Assembly (NCBI GenBank): GCA_007115705.1
Contig: QXEO01000406.1
Location: 5,105,448 to 5,169,447 of the forward strand
Direction: 5' to 3'
Source: Dactylis glomerata
Taxonomy: Eukaryota > Streptophyta > Magnoliopsida > Poales > Poaceae
DNA length: 64,000 nucleotides
Numbering within the stretch: the first letter of the stretch is position 1; each line of letters begins with the position of its first letter. The notes beneath the pieces are model-generated. The model had not been told where the DNA came from, made no database searches, and worked only from the letters and a program-made list of their open reading frames with translations. Positions 53,863 through 64,000 of this stretch are shown here, piece by piece. The position numbers and the translations under genes were made by a program.

Positions 53863-56800
53863 CTATGTCGCTTGAGTCTTCTCTTCTTCTCCTGTAGACT
53901 TCTCTTGCTCTGGTGGCTATACCCGAGGTTTCTTTACTTTTGGTTCCTTGGGGTTTCCTTCGAGTTGCTGCGTGACTCCTGTAGTCGTGCTTTTTGTTTT
54001 GTAGTTAGGTTCCCCGTAGCTTGCCATCATGCCGAAGTTTTGGGCCATCTTGTGAAATTCCTTGTTGCATAGGTCTGATAACTCGAAGCTTCCTTTGATC
54101 GTAATAATTCCTTTGGGTCCTGGCATTTTTAGTACCAGATAAGTGTAGTGTGGCACTGCCATGAATCGCAAAAATGCGGGTCTCCCGAGGATCGCATGAT
54201 ATTGCGATGGCCAGTCCATGACTTCGAAGTCAAGTTTCTCCCTTCTGTAATTTTGCCGATTTCCAAAGCAAACGTTGAGTGCTATTCGACGAATCGGATA
54301 GTTAGCGCTCCCTGGGACTATTCCGTGAAAGGAGCAATCTGTTGGCTTCAGGAACTCTAATGAAATGTGCATTGCCCGTAGGGTTTTTGCGTAGATTAAG
54401 TTTATTCCACTTCCTGCATCCATGAATATTCTGTCAACATCGTACGTCCCTATTTGAGCTTTGAGTACCAAGGGCGCGTTTCCTGGCCGAGGTATTGTTA
54501 TTGGGTGATCGTCTCTGCTGAATTCTATGGGTTGCTCTGACCAATGTAGATATTCCGTTGTTGCTGGAGGTGAAGTTATTGCGAGGTTAACTTGTCGAGT
54601 TATACTTTTCTCCTCCTTGTTCGACTTGGGCACTGGTTGTATCGTTGCTGTGATGTGCCCTTTAGATGGAACATATCCTTCATCGTTGTCGCGTCCCTGG
54701 TTTGATTGATCTTGGCCCTTGGGAGCTCCACTGTTTCCTTGTTGGGTTGCAGGTGTGTTGCTTGTGTTTCCTTCGTATCCCTGCCGTTTTGCCTCGGCTT
54801 GCTTGTTAAGTGCTGCTTCTTGTAGTTTCCAGAATGTGGTGCAATCTTTCATTGCATGTCTAGATACTCACTTCCCATCGACGAACGTAGAATGAATACG
54901 ACATGGTCCGTTGAGCATATCTTCTGGTGATGGGTTGTACTCTCTGGATTCCCTTGGCGGAAATTTTTTGTAATCTTCTTTCCCGTAGCTACGGTATCCC
55001 AAACTTTTATGGTCGTTGCCTTGGTAGCTGTTGTCTTTGTAACCTGCGGCTACTTGGCTGTGAGAGCCGTAATTGTCGTAATTGCGGGATCTTCTTCTTT
55101 GACCTCCGTATCTGTTTCCTCTGTCATCTTTTGGTGATCGCGTGCGTTTATTGTTGCACGCATCTTCTCCATCTGCGAACCTGTTCGCCACATCCATTAG
55201 ATTTTATACTGTTGTTGGCTTGATTCTGTCCATCTCTTTGACTAGGTCTCCTCATCGTAACCTGACTATGAATGCGTCTATTCCTCTTTCATCCGAGACT
55301 TTGACTGCCGAATTTTTGATTATACTCCATCTTTGGATATATGCTCTTAATGTCTCCCCCCGTTGCTGCATGCAGGCTTTGACTTCTTCTATGGATGCTG
55401 GCCTCCTGTATGATGACTTGAAGTTGCTTGTAAATTGTTTTGTGAGCTCCTCCTAGCGTCCAATTGTTTCCTTTTCTAGTTTGCTTAACAATCACCTTGC
55501 TGCACCGGTGTGGTGTAATTGCAAACTTTGTATTACTGTTTCCCTGGTTCCTCCTAATAGTTTTACTGCTTGTAGATAATTTGAAAGCCGTGACTGTGGC
55601 TCCTGCGATCCGTCGTACTTTTGTTGGTCATGGGGTAATTTGAAACCTTTGGGTACTAGCGTGATGCGAACCCTATGGGTAAAGCATGGCGCCCCCATCT
55701 CCTTTTCATCATCCTCGTAGTCATATGTTCTGTTGGGGGTTCTGGATCGTCGGGTTCCTTTGTTCTATGGACTATTGTATCGTCCTGGTGACGGTGTCCT
55801 AGATCGGTGACTTCTACTTCTTTGCCGAGGACTGTTGTGATGGCGTGGTGATCTTGGTTTATGTGTTCCTTTGTTGCGATATGCCTCCTCCTCTTTTGCT
55901 GATAATTTGTTGCCTACCATCTTCAATCCATTTAGTGTTACGTGATGCATATGTTCCCTCGGGTCTCCTAGGTTTGGTCGTGTTGTATGCAGGTATGCTT
56001 GAGCTGCCACCAATGCTGCTTCAGGAGTTTTTGGTATAATATTTCCTTGATCGTCGACCGATAGGAAGGACGAGTCGAGGTTTTTCGAGATACTTTGCCT
56101 TTCTGAGTACCCGATATTTTCATATCTCGATCCATGTCGATGATGCCTTCTGTTTGTGTACGATGCATCACTACGTGCTCTGCGAGCAGCATCGCTTGCT
56201 GCAATGGCTGAGTCCTTCCTTTTCTGTATTTCAATGCTTTCCTTTGCTAATTGCTTCGCCTGCTGCCTTAGGGCGTAATGGTATCCCAAAAGCATGTTTT
56301 GGCTGGAATTTGTTGGTATTGGTGTGCCGTGCTCCACGGCTGTATTTATTGTTCTCCACTCATCTTCTGATAGTTGAACTTTTACCCTTGTTGCGAGGGA
56401 GTCAGCGGTTTCTCCTTCTGCTAAGTGGTTTGCCCCTCTGTTTATATTTGCTGGATTAAGCACTGGGTTGTTGTTGTCGTCGAGTTCTTCTGAGTTATCT
56501 CCTGTGATGGCGAGTATCTGATACCGATTGTCGAGCTTGCTGTTGTGACTTGAGAAGATCGATTTGTCATCTTCAAAAAGTTCTAGTCCCGTTTTCCAGG
56601 TGTCTGTTGATTGATCTGAGGTGTCAGTGTGGCAGATCATGAGATCTTCGAGTTGCACTTCTAAGTCAAAATTCTCCATGGTTTCATCGCCTCCTGCGAT
56701 TTTTCCTTCTTTTGCTTCTACTAAGCTGACCGGCGAGTTTACCTCGCTGGAAAAGCCTTCTGATGATTCTGACATTGCTACTCTCTCGGGTTCACTTACC

Positions 56801-56988
56801 AACAGAACCGTTTTTGCCGGGTCTGAAAGGCGAATAGAACCTAGTGATCCGACGCGAAAGTTTAGACTTCCGATCGTCAAATCCATATCTTGATCCATAC
56901 TCTCAAATACTTGCGTGAAACTTGACTGGTGGGGTTGAAAATTGACGGTTCCGAAGGGTATCTGAATTTTGTCGACTTGCGAGTGCAT
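53863..56988 (-). pseudogene. Element C gag-protease, inactivated
   Basis: ATG 56988 opens a frame readable to a TAG at 55765 (about 408 codons, through the coiled and RS-rich parts). Further segments: 55698-55492 (HDQQKYDGSQEPQ; SLQLHHTGAAR), about 55490-55200 (ETLRAYIQRWS) with at least three stops, 55197-54868, and 54852-53917, containing MDAGSGINLIY (protease) and VPHYTYLVLKMPGP. Premature stops number at least six. It keeps the 96-nt gag segment deleted in A. The final TAG is at 53863-53865, and no RT follows. Confidence 0.83.
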
Positions 56989-57006
56989 GATGCCGATGCC
57001 CCTGAT

Positions 57007-57024
57007 CCCCACGGTCAGTGCCAA
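57007..57024 (-). other. Primer binding site of element C
   Basis: The minus strand reads TTGGCACTGACCGTGGGG, two changes from A. Confidence 0.7.
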
Positions 57025-57025
57025 T

Positions 57026-57357
57026 TGATGAGGGTTAACTCGACAAATGTACTAGATGAAGGACTTAGGATCGGGGAGACAGGGCGTCGGATGAACTCGA
57101 AAGTAAACTCAGTCAAACAAGGTGGCAATGAAAGTAAACGTGGGTGTAGAACCTGTCTTGCTTTCAATATGTCCCACACCGTCCCCTCCTGGCCCCTTTA
57201 TATAGGTGGCCATGTCTCAAGGATCGGGTGGGATCCGATACAGATTACAATATCGATATATGACATGAGCTCGTATTTTGACTAATATTATAATTGGGCC
57301 TAGCTTAACGGGCCTTAGGGGTACTCAACTGATGGGCTCTATTGTCTATACCCTTGT
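57026..57357 (-). repeat. 5' LTR of element C, lacking its last two bases
   Basis: The plus strand runs from TGATGAGGGTTAAC to CCCTTGT, where the 3' LTR and the LTRs of A and B continue with CA. The next base, 57358, starts the LTR of G. Confidence 0.88.
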
Positions 57358-60300
57358 TGTAACAACTCAGAAATTGTAAACCACTTCTTATTAAATAAAG
57401 TACCAAATTTTGGACCCAGATAAAACTTTTTATCTATTATTTTATGCATACATGTATTTTCTTTTATATGTATTCTATGATTTCATGTGTGTTATTTTTG
57501 ATTGTGCATTGGTTAGTTAATTCTAAGTTAACCAACAGAAGCAATTGAGAAGAATTATAGAAACCAAATAAACTAGAAATGAAAATGTTAAAGAAAAAGA
57601 GAAGAATAAGAGGATCTAGGAAATCTGTTTGATTACCCTACTTTGAGCCCTTAGAATAAGAAGTCTACAACTCACCTCAGTGTTTGGCCAATTAGTTGAG
57701 CTTCACCAAGTCACATACTACCTCAACCAACAAGTATCTACCCAAAATTCAAATCAGAGCTTGACTCAATCATCTGCTAAACTTTGAATCTGAATCATAT
57801 GACAACCCCAAATTCAAAATAGCCCTGGAGCAAAACACCACCTCTTGACCTAACAAAAATTGTTTTAGAGTCCCTATCCAATATAATGACCAACCCAATT
57901 GGAAATTTTCAAAAATTCAAATTTTGATTTCATGCGGGCATTTCGTCCAACACGTTCTGGGCAGAAATCACACAAAATCGAAACAACTGTTTGCAACAGT
58001 GGTTGGCAGCCCTAGCCCTAGTCCCTGACCTTCAAGCAGTGCCCTGGACTCTCCTTTGTCGATCCCTTGTCTCCCCTGCCCAAACCACGGCCATGAGACA
58101 TGGAAGGCATGGAGGAAGAACACCCCGGACCCCTCCCATGTCCCCCTCTGAACCAGACCACCTCGACACCTCCCATCGCGCCAGGACACTCCTACAACAC
58201 GCCGCAGCCAGCCGCCCACGCCAGAACCAAGCCTTGCCCCTCCGATGGCCGACACACACGGTGTACTGGCCGCCACTGGACCTCGCCGGTGCTCCCTCTC
58301 CCGCCTATAAAAAGCCCCCTTTCTTCCCTGAAAAGAACCACACCATCCCCAGCACCTCCCTAGACAACGTCTCCCTCTCTCCCGTGCCCTACGTCGAGCT
58401 CGCCGACCTCGACCGCTCCGCAGAGCACCGCCCGTTCCCGGCGATTCTGAGCTTTCCCCGGCGCTGTGCCTGTGGGAGGTGGCGGAGGAGATCCCCCGCA
58501 GCCGCCCTGCACCCTCGCCGCCGCTCCCCGTCGCCGCCGGTGAGCCTCCCCGTCACCGCCCTCCTCCCAGTAGCTCCCTCTCATTTCCATCCCCGTAGCG
58601 CCCAGGAAGAAGCCCGATACCGATTCGTTTAAGTGAACTGGCAGGCGGGCCCCGCCTGTCAGCTAACCCTTTTTTTTCAGCGCCGCCCGGGATCCCTAGC
58701 TGGGCCGGCCCAACTTAGTTTCCTGGCCCGTTCAAACTCAGTCCGTCCATATATTTTTTTATGGATGAACCCTTTTGTTATTTGTCAATTACTGCAAGTT
58801 TCAAATTCAAATTCCCGGAGATTCAGAGGTTCAAATTTAGCAAATAAGATGTCATTGGAAAGCTTGTAAAATGCCCTACACTATAGAACTGGTTAGAATT
58901 CAATTTGAGCTAGGAATTTAAATAGATAAGAATAGTGTGACCATAGCCTTATTAATCCTAGAAAAATTCTAGAGATTTATTTAAACCTCCTAAAATCTTG
59001 AAAATTGAAATGTGACCCCACTAATCCACTTGTCTACTGTTTAGCTCAACCTTAATCAACTCAAACCTTGTTAGTGGTACCCATTTAGACCCTAACCCAA
59101 GCCTATCTTGTAACATAAAATGATAGATCCCTATCACACACTTAGAATTAATTTTGCCCTCTTTGCCCATTTCACTTAGTCAATCCCTCTCCACTTGAAC
59201 TAGTCTTAGTACCCCTAAACCAATACCAATGCTTAGAAAGTGAACAACACATGGCACTTAGTAGAAACCCTAACTTGCACACTTCATGAAAACTTGGGAG
59301 AAAACTTGCAACATAATTCAAATAAAATCAAACAGGAATGAGATTGCTTGAAAACAAGTATGTATGCTTGGGGTGTTGTTAGCATTGTGTAGTGATGATG
59401 TGCTTTGTGTTTATTCGTTATTAGACGCTAGTATTGCCGAGGAGGATATTGGAGGGGATTATTATCAAGAAGAAGAAGAATACCCCAGACACTTTGCCAA
59501 CCAAGGCAAGCCATCTTTTGAATCATACTCCAAATACCTAGTTTTACTATTGCATTCTATCTGTTTTAAGTAAATTGCATGATTGAATTGCTAGAGTAGA
59601 ATGATAGATGGATAGTGATATCTTGCTTAGCAAGAGCATCAAGCTGAGTTTATCCAACCTTACTTAGTGGTATCATCACTCATACTAGTTGCTTAGTCGC
59701 TAATAAAACTGAGGTCTTATAAGGGGAACCCTCGTTGAAAATGGGTGACTTGAACTGGAACACTCGCATTAGAGGTTTCTCCTACATGATGGTTTATGGA
59801 GGAAAAATAATCTTGACTAAGAACTATGGAATGTATTTTTGCGAAATGACAATGAGTGATGTACTATGTGAGCCAGCCATACAGTACGACCACATTATCC
59901 TGGTATGGGACAGGGCTTAGTGGAGTAGTTTGTTTCGCCTTAATGTAGACCCTACAAATGTAAATGGAAGTCCGACCAGGGACTCCTTTTCCAGGGCACC
60001 CTTGGCTGCAGCCGAGTTTCGCCTTGTCCTCCTCTTCATAGGTGGTTGGGGTACAAGCCGAAGAGCCCTCATTGAAAATGTACTGCCGTAGTAGAACTCT
60101 ACCTCGGTTAGTGGCATCCGGAGGATCAAGTGGCTGGGAACTTTGCACACTCCGGACAGCTTCTTGGAACTCCGGTGTTGAGGGGTACATCTCTAGGCGG
60201 TAGTGTTTATGCTAAGGCGAGCAGGTGAAACATTAATGGTCGGCTGCTTGTCGTGGCATATGTCGTTATGCAGGGAAGTTGCCCACACGATGAGTAGTCG

Positions 60301-60986
60301 GATGGTGTGGGTAAAGTGTACACCCTCTGCAGAGTGTAAAACTATTCGAATAGCCGCGTCCGCGGTCATGGACAGTTGGCAAGCTCTACTTGACTTTTGT
60401 CAAAGATAAAAATAACCATGGTGAGATTGGTGAAGGATCTGAATTGAATTGACTTGACTTGAACTTGATGTTGACACACTTGAAGTTCCTCTTTAGATTG
60501 AACTTAGAGAACTAAACTTCTTTTCTACCAATGAACATTCTGGGGAAATAAAACTAGCTTTTGCAAAGAAACTTAGTGCTTAGTCCACTATACTAAACTT
60601 GCATATCTACCTCATCATTTCATTTATAAGATGGTTTGCGAGTGCAGCCAATGTTCTCATGGCTGTGTCCCTGGCTATCAACTTGGCCAGACTATGGGGA
60701 GGAGTATCAGGAGGAAGGGTATGAAGAAGAGTACCAGAACTAAGCTCGTCTCCATGAGTCGCCCTTGCCTGTAGGTGAAGGCATGGACCCCGAAGACGTT
60801 ATTTCCGCTGCTATATTGGTTGTAATGTGACTTGGTCTATGTGACCATTGTATTTGAACCATCGTATTGTAATGTCTATGGAACTGGTTACCAACTATGT
60901 TATGTATATCGCAACAATGGTTCTGGGATTGCGGTGGAATACATAACGGGCACTTCGAATTTGTTATCAAATTTGAGGTCGTCACA
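57358..60986 (+). repeat. 5' LTR of element G (3629 bp)
   Basis: It runs TGTAACAACTCAG to GAGGTCGTCACA. It includes a G/C-rich promoter-like part (58030-58620) and then A/T-rich sequence to the end. Open frames within it (for example 57991-58632 plus) look like composition artefacts of the G/C-rich block. No protein similarity seen over the whole 3.6 kb. Confidence 0.75.
58306..58314 (+). promoter_or_regulatory. Putative TATA box in the LTR of G
   Basis: TATAAAAAG lies in a C-rich setting (CTCCCGCC before, CCCCCTTTC after), about 950 bp into the LTR. It is a plausible start point for genomic RNA, leaving about 2.6 kb of the LTR in the transcript. Confidence 0.5.
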
Positions 60987-60989
60987 TGT

Positions 60990-61001
60990 TGGTATCAGAG
61001 C
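60990..61001 (+). other. Primer binding site of element G
   Basis: TGGTATCAGAGC lies three bases after the LTR and matches the initiator tRNA-Met 3' end. The 200 bases from here to 61200 hold no frame and end in a TTTTGTAG acceptor-like sequence. Confidence 0.82.
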
Positions 61002-61200
61002 CTAGGCTGACCATAGGAGACCTTAGTTAGAATGGGCGTTAAATGAAACCTTTATAAAAGCAAGGAGTTAAGAAATGGTTTGAAATTTGCTTAGTCTTCC
61101 CTATCTGTTTGCAAAGTTTTATACATACTTTAGTTTTGCCTACTTAAAATTTTGCACACTTAAGTTGTTCACTAACTTAATCTAATCTAAAATTTTGTAG

Positions 61201-61957
61201 ATGGCCCCGGTATTCGTTGAGCACTACCAGTTGGGCCATGGTGGCAGCCTTTGTTTCGAGCGCGACCTCACCACCCTGATCTTGTTCTTGGATCGTTTGT
61301 ATCCGGAGTTCAAGGGAGCCGTGCTCAATGAGCACCCAGACGGAGAGCTACGGTGGCTTATCAGGGCCAGTTGCCGTGGCAAGAAGGGGAATTTGGGTTC
61401 TCCAAGGATTAAGTTCGAGCTTGTGGAGAACACTTGGGTCGATGGTTTGGTCCGAGCAATGCAGGAGATGCACGCCCGCTTGTGCGGACTGCATGTTGAG
61501 GAGGTTCAGGGAGAGCACTTTAGGAACTTTGCTCGGCGTGATGCGGATGGACGTCCCGCAAACATGCCCGGGCAGAATGAGCCGAGTACCTACATCGACT
61601 CAGCAGGAGGCCGATCGTGCCCGTACCAAGGCCAACCTCGAGCACTTCGCACTGGTGGAGGCGAGGAGCACTATCAGGATACTTGCGAAGGAGCGCAAGA
61701 GCCTTCGTCGCCAGCGCGATGAGAAGGATCGGGACATGGAGGAGTTGAAGGCCAATGTGGCTGAGCTGACTGAGTACATTGAAAGTCTTGAGGATCACCT
61801 TGGTGAGGAGGAAGGCATTGATCTCCGCAAGGAGGATAATGCCCTCATTAGTGATGAGGATGACTTCATGGAGGACCTTGATGATCCGGAAGATGGTGGG
61901 CATAACGGATTCATTGTGAGTGATGAGGAGGAAGACCCCGAGGAGCCCGCTGTTTAG
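61201..61957 (+). pseudogene. Extra frame upstream of gag in G, frameshifted
   Basis: ATG 61201 (MAPVFVEHYQLGHGG) immediately follows TTTTGTAG. The first frame gives a compact N-terminal domain (FLDRLYPEFKGA, ELRWLIRASCRGKKG, WVDGLVRAMQEMHARLCGL). Near 61605 the reading shifts to the next frame, which continues QQEADRARTKANLEHF, then a Lys/Arg/Glu coiled-coil (RILAKERKSLRRQRDEK) and an acidic end (about 30 Asp/Glu in the last 50 residues) to TAG 61957. About 250 codons if continuous. Frames of this kind before gag are known in some plant Tekay-type elements; the function is unknown. The frameshift looks like a mutation, since no slippery heptamer is evident. Confidence 0.6.
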
Positions 61958-62234
61958 ATCAGAGATCTGCGTGTTATCTAGTTACGAGTTCCACTCTATT
62001 TTCACTTCGTGTAGGTGTGAGTTGTATCCCCTTCTCTAGTAGACGAGTCGCAATGGTTTGATGTAAACCATTTGTAATGTGTGAACTTGTATGTATGATA
62101 TGTTTGATGAGTGTTGAATGAAATATGAATTTGGCCCTTAAGGCCTTAGTAAGACAAAAATTGCATCATCCATGTTACCTTTAAATCTTAGCAAAATTTG
62201 TTTTTCCCTCTTGTCTTACACACCTTATCTTCAG
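61958..62234 (+). other. Spacer between extra frame and gag in G
   Basis: 277 bases, A/T-rich, ending in a pyrimidine-rich tract and CTTCAG just before the gag ATG, resembling an intron 3' end. Confidence 0.5.
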
Positions 62235-63404
62235 ATGCCGCGAGCACCCCCACCCCCGAACCCGGAAATGGCCGAACTACTAAGGTTGATCATGGAAGAC
62301 TGGGAAGCAGCCCGAGCTGAGCGCCAAGCTAACTTGGCCACTCTTCAGCAGTTAACCCAGATGGCAATGAACCACAACAATGGCAATGGCAATGGCAATG
62401 GTGAAGGAGAAAACAATGGCAATGGTGATCACCGATCCAAGTTAAGGAATTTCCAAAACACCAACCCTCCTATGTTCACTAAGTCTGAAGAGCCCTTAGA
62501 TGCGGATGACTGGCTTCACACTATGGAAAACAATTTGGCAGTCGCCGAAGTTGGTGAAAATGAGAAGGTTTTGTACACCACCCACTATCTTGCTGGAGCC
62601 GCAAGAGCTTGGTGGGATAGCACCCGTGCAATGCAAGCCCCCGGTTATGTGATGCCTTGGGAGGAATTCAAGAGCAAGTTTAGCAAAGCCCATGTTCCGA
62701 TGGGATTGGTTAAAAGGATGAGAGATGAGTTCAGAAATCTGAAGCAAGGTTTCCTATCTGTGGTGGATTACCGTGACAAGTTCCTTACCTTGTCTAGGTA
62801 TGCCCCAGATGACACCAACACCACGGAGAAGAAACAAGAAAGGTTTCTGGATGGACTTCATGATGAGATGCAATGTGTCTTGGTCAGCATTCACTTTGCC
62901 GACCTGGAGTCATTGGTTGACTCTGCCATTCAGATGGAAGGCAAACTCAAGCAAGCTGTAGAGAACCGCAAGCGCCGTATGATGTATCAAGGCAACTCAA
63001 GCAACTCGCAGAGGCCAAGAGGAAATCCACCCATGGGTTTCGCCCCTAGACCTATGAGGCCACCTGCACAAGCTCCACGTCCCAACTATCCCAACCGTCC
63101 ACCCGGCAACAACTTCAACCGTGCACCCCCAAGACCTAGTGGCAACAACTTCAACACCAATACTCCAAGGCCAAATGGCGCCCCTGTGCTACCCAAACCT
63201 GGTGACAAGTCTGGAGTTACCTGTTATGAGTGCGGACTAAAAGGGCACTACTCCAATGAGTGCCCCAAGAAGCTGAATGATGCATCCAAGACCACTGCTC
63301 CTGCTCAGCAGCAGCGCCGTGTCGGAAATGGCAAAAATTATCCACCAAGGAACCAGCCTCACTCTCGAGGCCGTCTGAATCACATGAACGTTGAAGAAGC
63401 TTAG
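62235..63404 (+). CDS. Element G gag
   Basis: Start chosen at ATG 62235 (MPRAPPPPNPEMAELL), because the frame upstream of it (to 62172) reads through an acceptor-like tract. The 389 residues comprise a Pro-rich N-terminus, an Asn/Gly repeat from an AATGGC hexanucleotide run (62377-62425), a capsid core (WLHTMENNLAVAEV; LAGAARAWWDS; FRNLKQGFLSVVDYRDKF; ERFLDGLHDEM), a Pro/Asn/Arg-rich linker and a canonical CCHC knuckle, CYECGLKGHYSNEC, at about residues 330-343. It ends at TAG 63402-63404; the same frame continues as protease, so the stop may be a mutation in a gag-pol fusion. Gag would form the particle and bind RNA. Confidence 0.88.
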   Translation: MPRAPPPPNPEMAELLRLIMEDWEAARAERQANLATLQQLTQMAMNHNNGNGNGNGEGENNGNGDHRSKLRNFQNTNPPMFTKSEEPLDADDWLHTMENNLAVAEVGENEKVLYTTHYLAGAARAWWDSTRAMQAPGYVMPWEEFKSKFSKAHVPMGLVKRMRDEFRNLKQGFLSVVDYRDKFLTLSRYAPDDTNTTEKKQERFLDGLHDEMQCVLVSIHFADLESLVDSAIQMEGKLKQAVENRKRRMMYQGNSSNSQRPRGNPPMGFAPRPMRPPAQAPRPNYPNRPPGNNFNRAPPRPSGNNFNTNTPRPNGAPVLPKPGDKSGVTCYECGLKGHYSNECPKKLNDASKTTAPAQQQRRVGNGKNYPPRNQPHSRGRLNHMNVEEA

Positions 63405-64000
63405 GAAGCCACCGACATTGTGCTGGGTATGTTCCTTGTTAAATCTACTCCTGCAAGAGTTCTGTTTGATTCTGGAGCTTCACACTCGTTTGTCACTAAG
63501 TTATTTGTTGATAAAAGTGGACTACACCCAAAACCTATGAAGCATGCCATGTTAGTACAAATACCTGGGTCAACAACAAGGTCTGAGTGGAACTGTTTGG
63601 CAGTTCCCATAGAAATTCATGGAGTCGCTTTCCTAGCCAATTTGATAGTATTGGGAACCAAAGGTTTGGAAGTAGTTCTTGGTATGAATTGGATGTCCGC
63701 CCATCAAGGAGTGATAGATTGTGCCAAGAAAACCATCACTGTGAAGAGTAGCACTGGAAGTATAGTGAAGCACGTGTCAGTAAAACCAACCCAAACCACC
63801 TGATGTCATAAGAGTATCTCAGGACCAACTTTAGAGCAAGTTCCCATCGTCTGTGAATATCCGGATGTTTTTCCCGATGAGCTACCCGGAATGCCACCGG
63901 ATCGGGATATTGAGTTTATCATTGAGCTTATCCCCGGAACTGGATCTATCGCCCAACGACCCTATCGTATGAACCCAGCTGAATTAGTGGAGTTAAAGAA
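63405..64000 (+). pseudogene. Element G pol start: protease and RT beginning, cut by window end
   Basis: In the same frame as gag after the TAG. The protease has an intact active site, VLFDSGASHSF (about 63460), then VVLGMNWMSAHQGVIDC. A TGA at 63801-63803 interrupts, and the frame resumes with SISGPTLEQVPIVCEY and the RT lead-in DVFPDELPGMPPD, FIIELIPG, YRMNPAELVEL to the window edge. Two nonsense codons in 400 bases suggest decay. Compared with Tekay-1, the catalytic Asp is still present. Confidence 0.82.

Larger units (their letters stand above)
21192..57357 (-). mobile_element. Element C: Tat-type element hosting D, B and F
   Basis: LTRs at 21192-21525 and 57026-57357 are in the same (minus) orientation, with about 17 differences by eye (5%). 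Removing D, B and F with their target copies leaves about 9.2 kb, matching the 9.1 kb of B. Minus-strand order is 5' LTR, primer site, gag-protease, spacer, antisense genes 2 and 1, promoter and repeat region, 3' LTR. The 5' LTR lacks its last two bases (CA) because element G starts there. C lies beside truncated A in inverted orientation. No RT or integrase is present. Confidence 0.85.
57358..64000 (+). mobile_element. Element G: Tekay-like retrotransposon, right end outside window
   Basis: A 3629-bp LTR (57358-60986) is followed by a methionine-type primer site, an extra coiled-coil frame, gag and the start of pol. The five bases before it (CTTGT, 57353-57357) are the predicted target copy; the second copy, followed by the missing CA of the C LTR, should lie beyond the window. 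Clade is inferred from the long LTR and from gag and protease sequences resembling Tekay-type chromoviruses and Tekay-1. Confidence 0.82.

Noticed and set aside
57991..58632. 213-codon open frame in the LTR of G
   Set aside because: It lies in a G/C-rich block around the probable TATA box, overlaps equally long frames on both strands, starts upstream of the transcription start and has no recognisable domain.
61590..61620. Programmed frameshift in the extra frame of G
   Set aside because: No slippery heptamer or obvious downstream structure was recognised; a plain indel is simpler.
1..64000. CRISPR arrays, rRNA, tRNA genes, bacterial operons
   Set aside because: None seen. The tRNA-like matches are short primer binding sites, and repeats are LTRs or simple sequence.

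Overview
The window is repeat-filled plant nuclear DNA, most likely from a grass and plausibly a pooid/Triticeae-type genome. I infer this from Ty3/gypsy LTR retrotransposons of the Athila, Tat, CRM-like and Tekay-like clades, from spliceosomal introns, and from the absence of any host gene, tRNA or rRNA. Species cannot be fixed from the sequence alone. Essentially every base belongs to, or lies between, LTR retrotransposons nested in one another. For reference I label them Athila-1, Tekay-1, CRM-1, A, B, C (Tat type), D, E (small non-autonomous), F (Athila) and G (Tekay-like).

Layout, left to right. 1-2134: two old LTR-like pieces on the minus strand. 2135-4337: Athila-1, truncated, minus strand (LTR, primer site, partial gag). 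4338-5735 and 13578-13923: a degenerate Tekay-like pol (Tekay-1), split by CRM-1 (5736-13577), a complete element with 958-bp LTRs, a near-matching target duplication and a 1454-codon pol frame that ends inside its 3' LTR. 13924-21126: element A, plus strand, inserted in Tekay-1 and truncated at its 3' side. 21192-57357: element C, a minus-strand relative of A spread over 36 kb because it hosts D (21844-25500), B (25699-34786) and F (36646-50830); F in turn hosts E (38871-42630). 57358-64000: start of G, plus strand, which cuts C two bases before its LTR end.

The most interesting material is the Tat-type family (A, B, C). All three carry gag and protease but no reverse transcriptase or integrase. 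The remaining space holds two intron-containing genes on the opposite strand. Gene 1 (six exons; 758 codons in frame in B) belongs, as I recognise it, to the family annotated as putative gypsy-type transposon protein (Transposase_28). Gene 2 (two exons, 322+536 nt) has the same open 285-codon structure in A and B. A conserved TATA box and proximal promoter lie upstream of gene 1 in B and C. Exon lengths differ between copies mostly by multiples of three.

The second theme is D and E, 3.7-kb elements coding for a gag-like/protease protein only. They share with CRM-1 the primer site, a 14-nt polypurine tract, LTR-end sequences and a reading frame running through the tract into the 3' LTR. They look like non-autonomous partners of a CRM-1-like element. 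LTR divergence counted by eye (C and F about 5%, CRM-1 and D about 2%, E and B about 1%) agrees with the nesting order.
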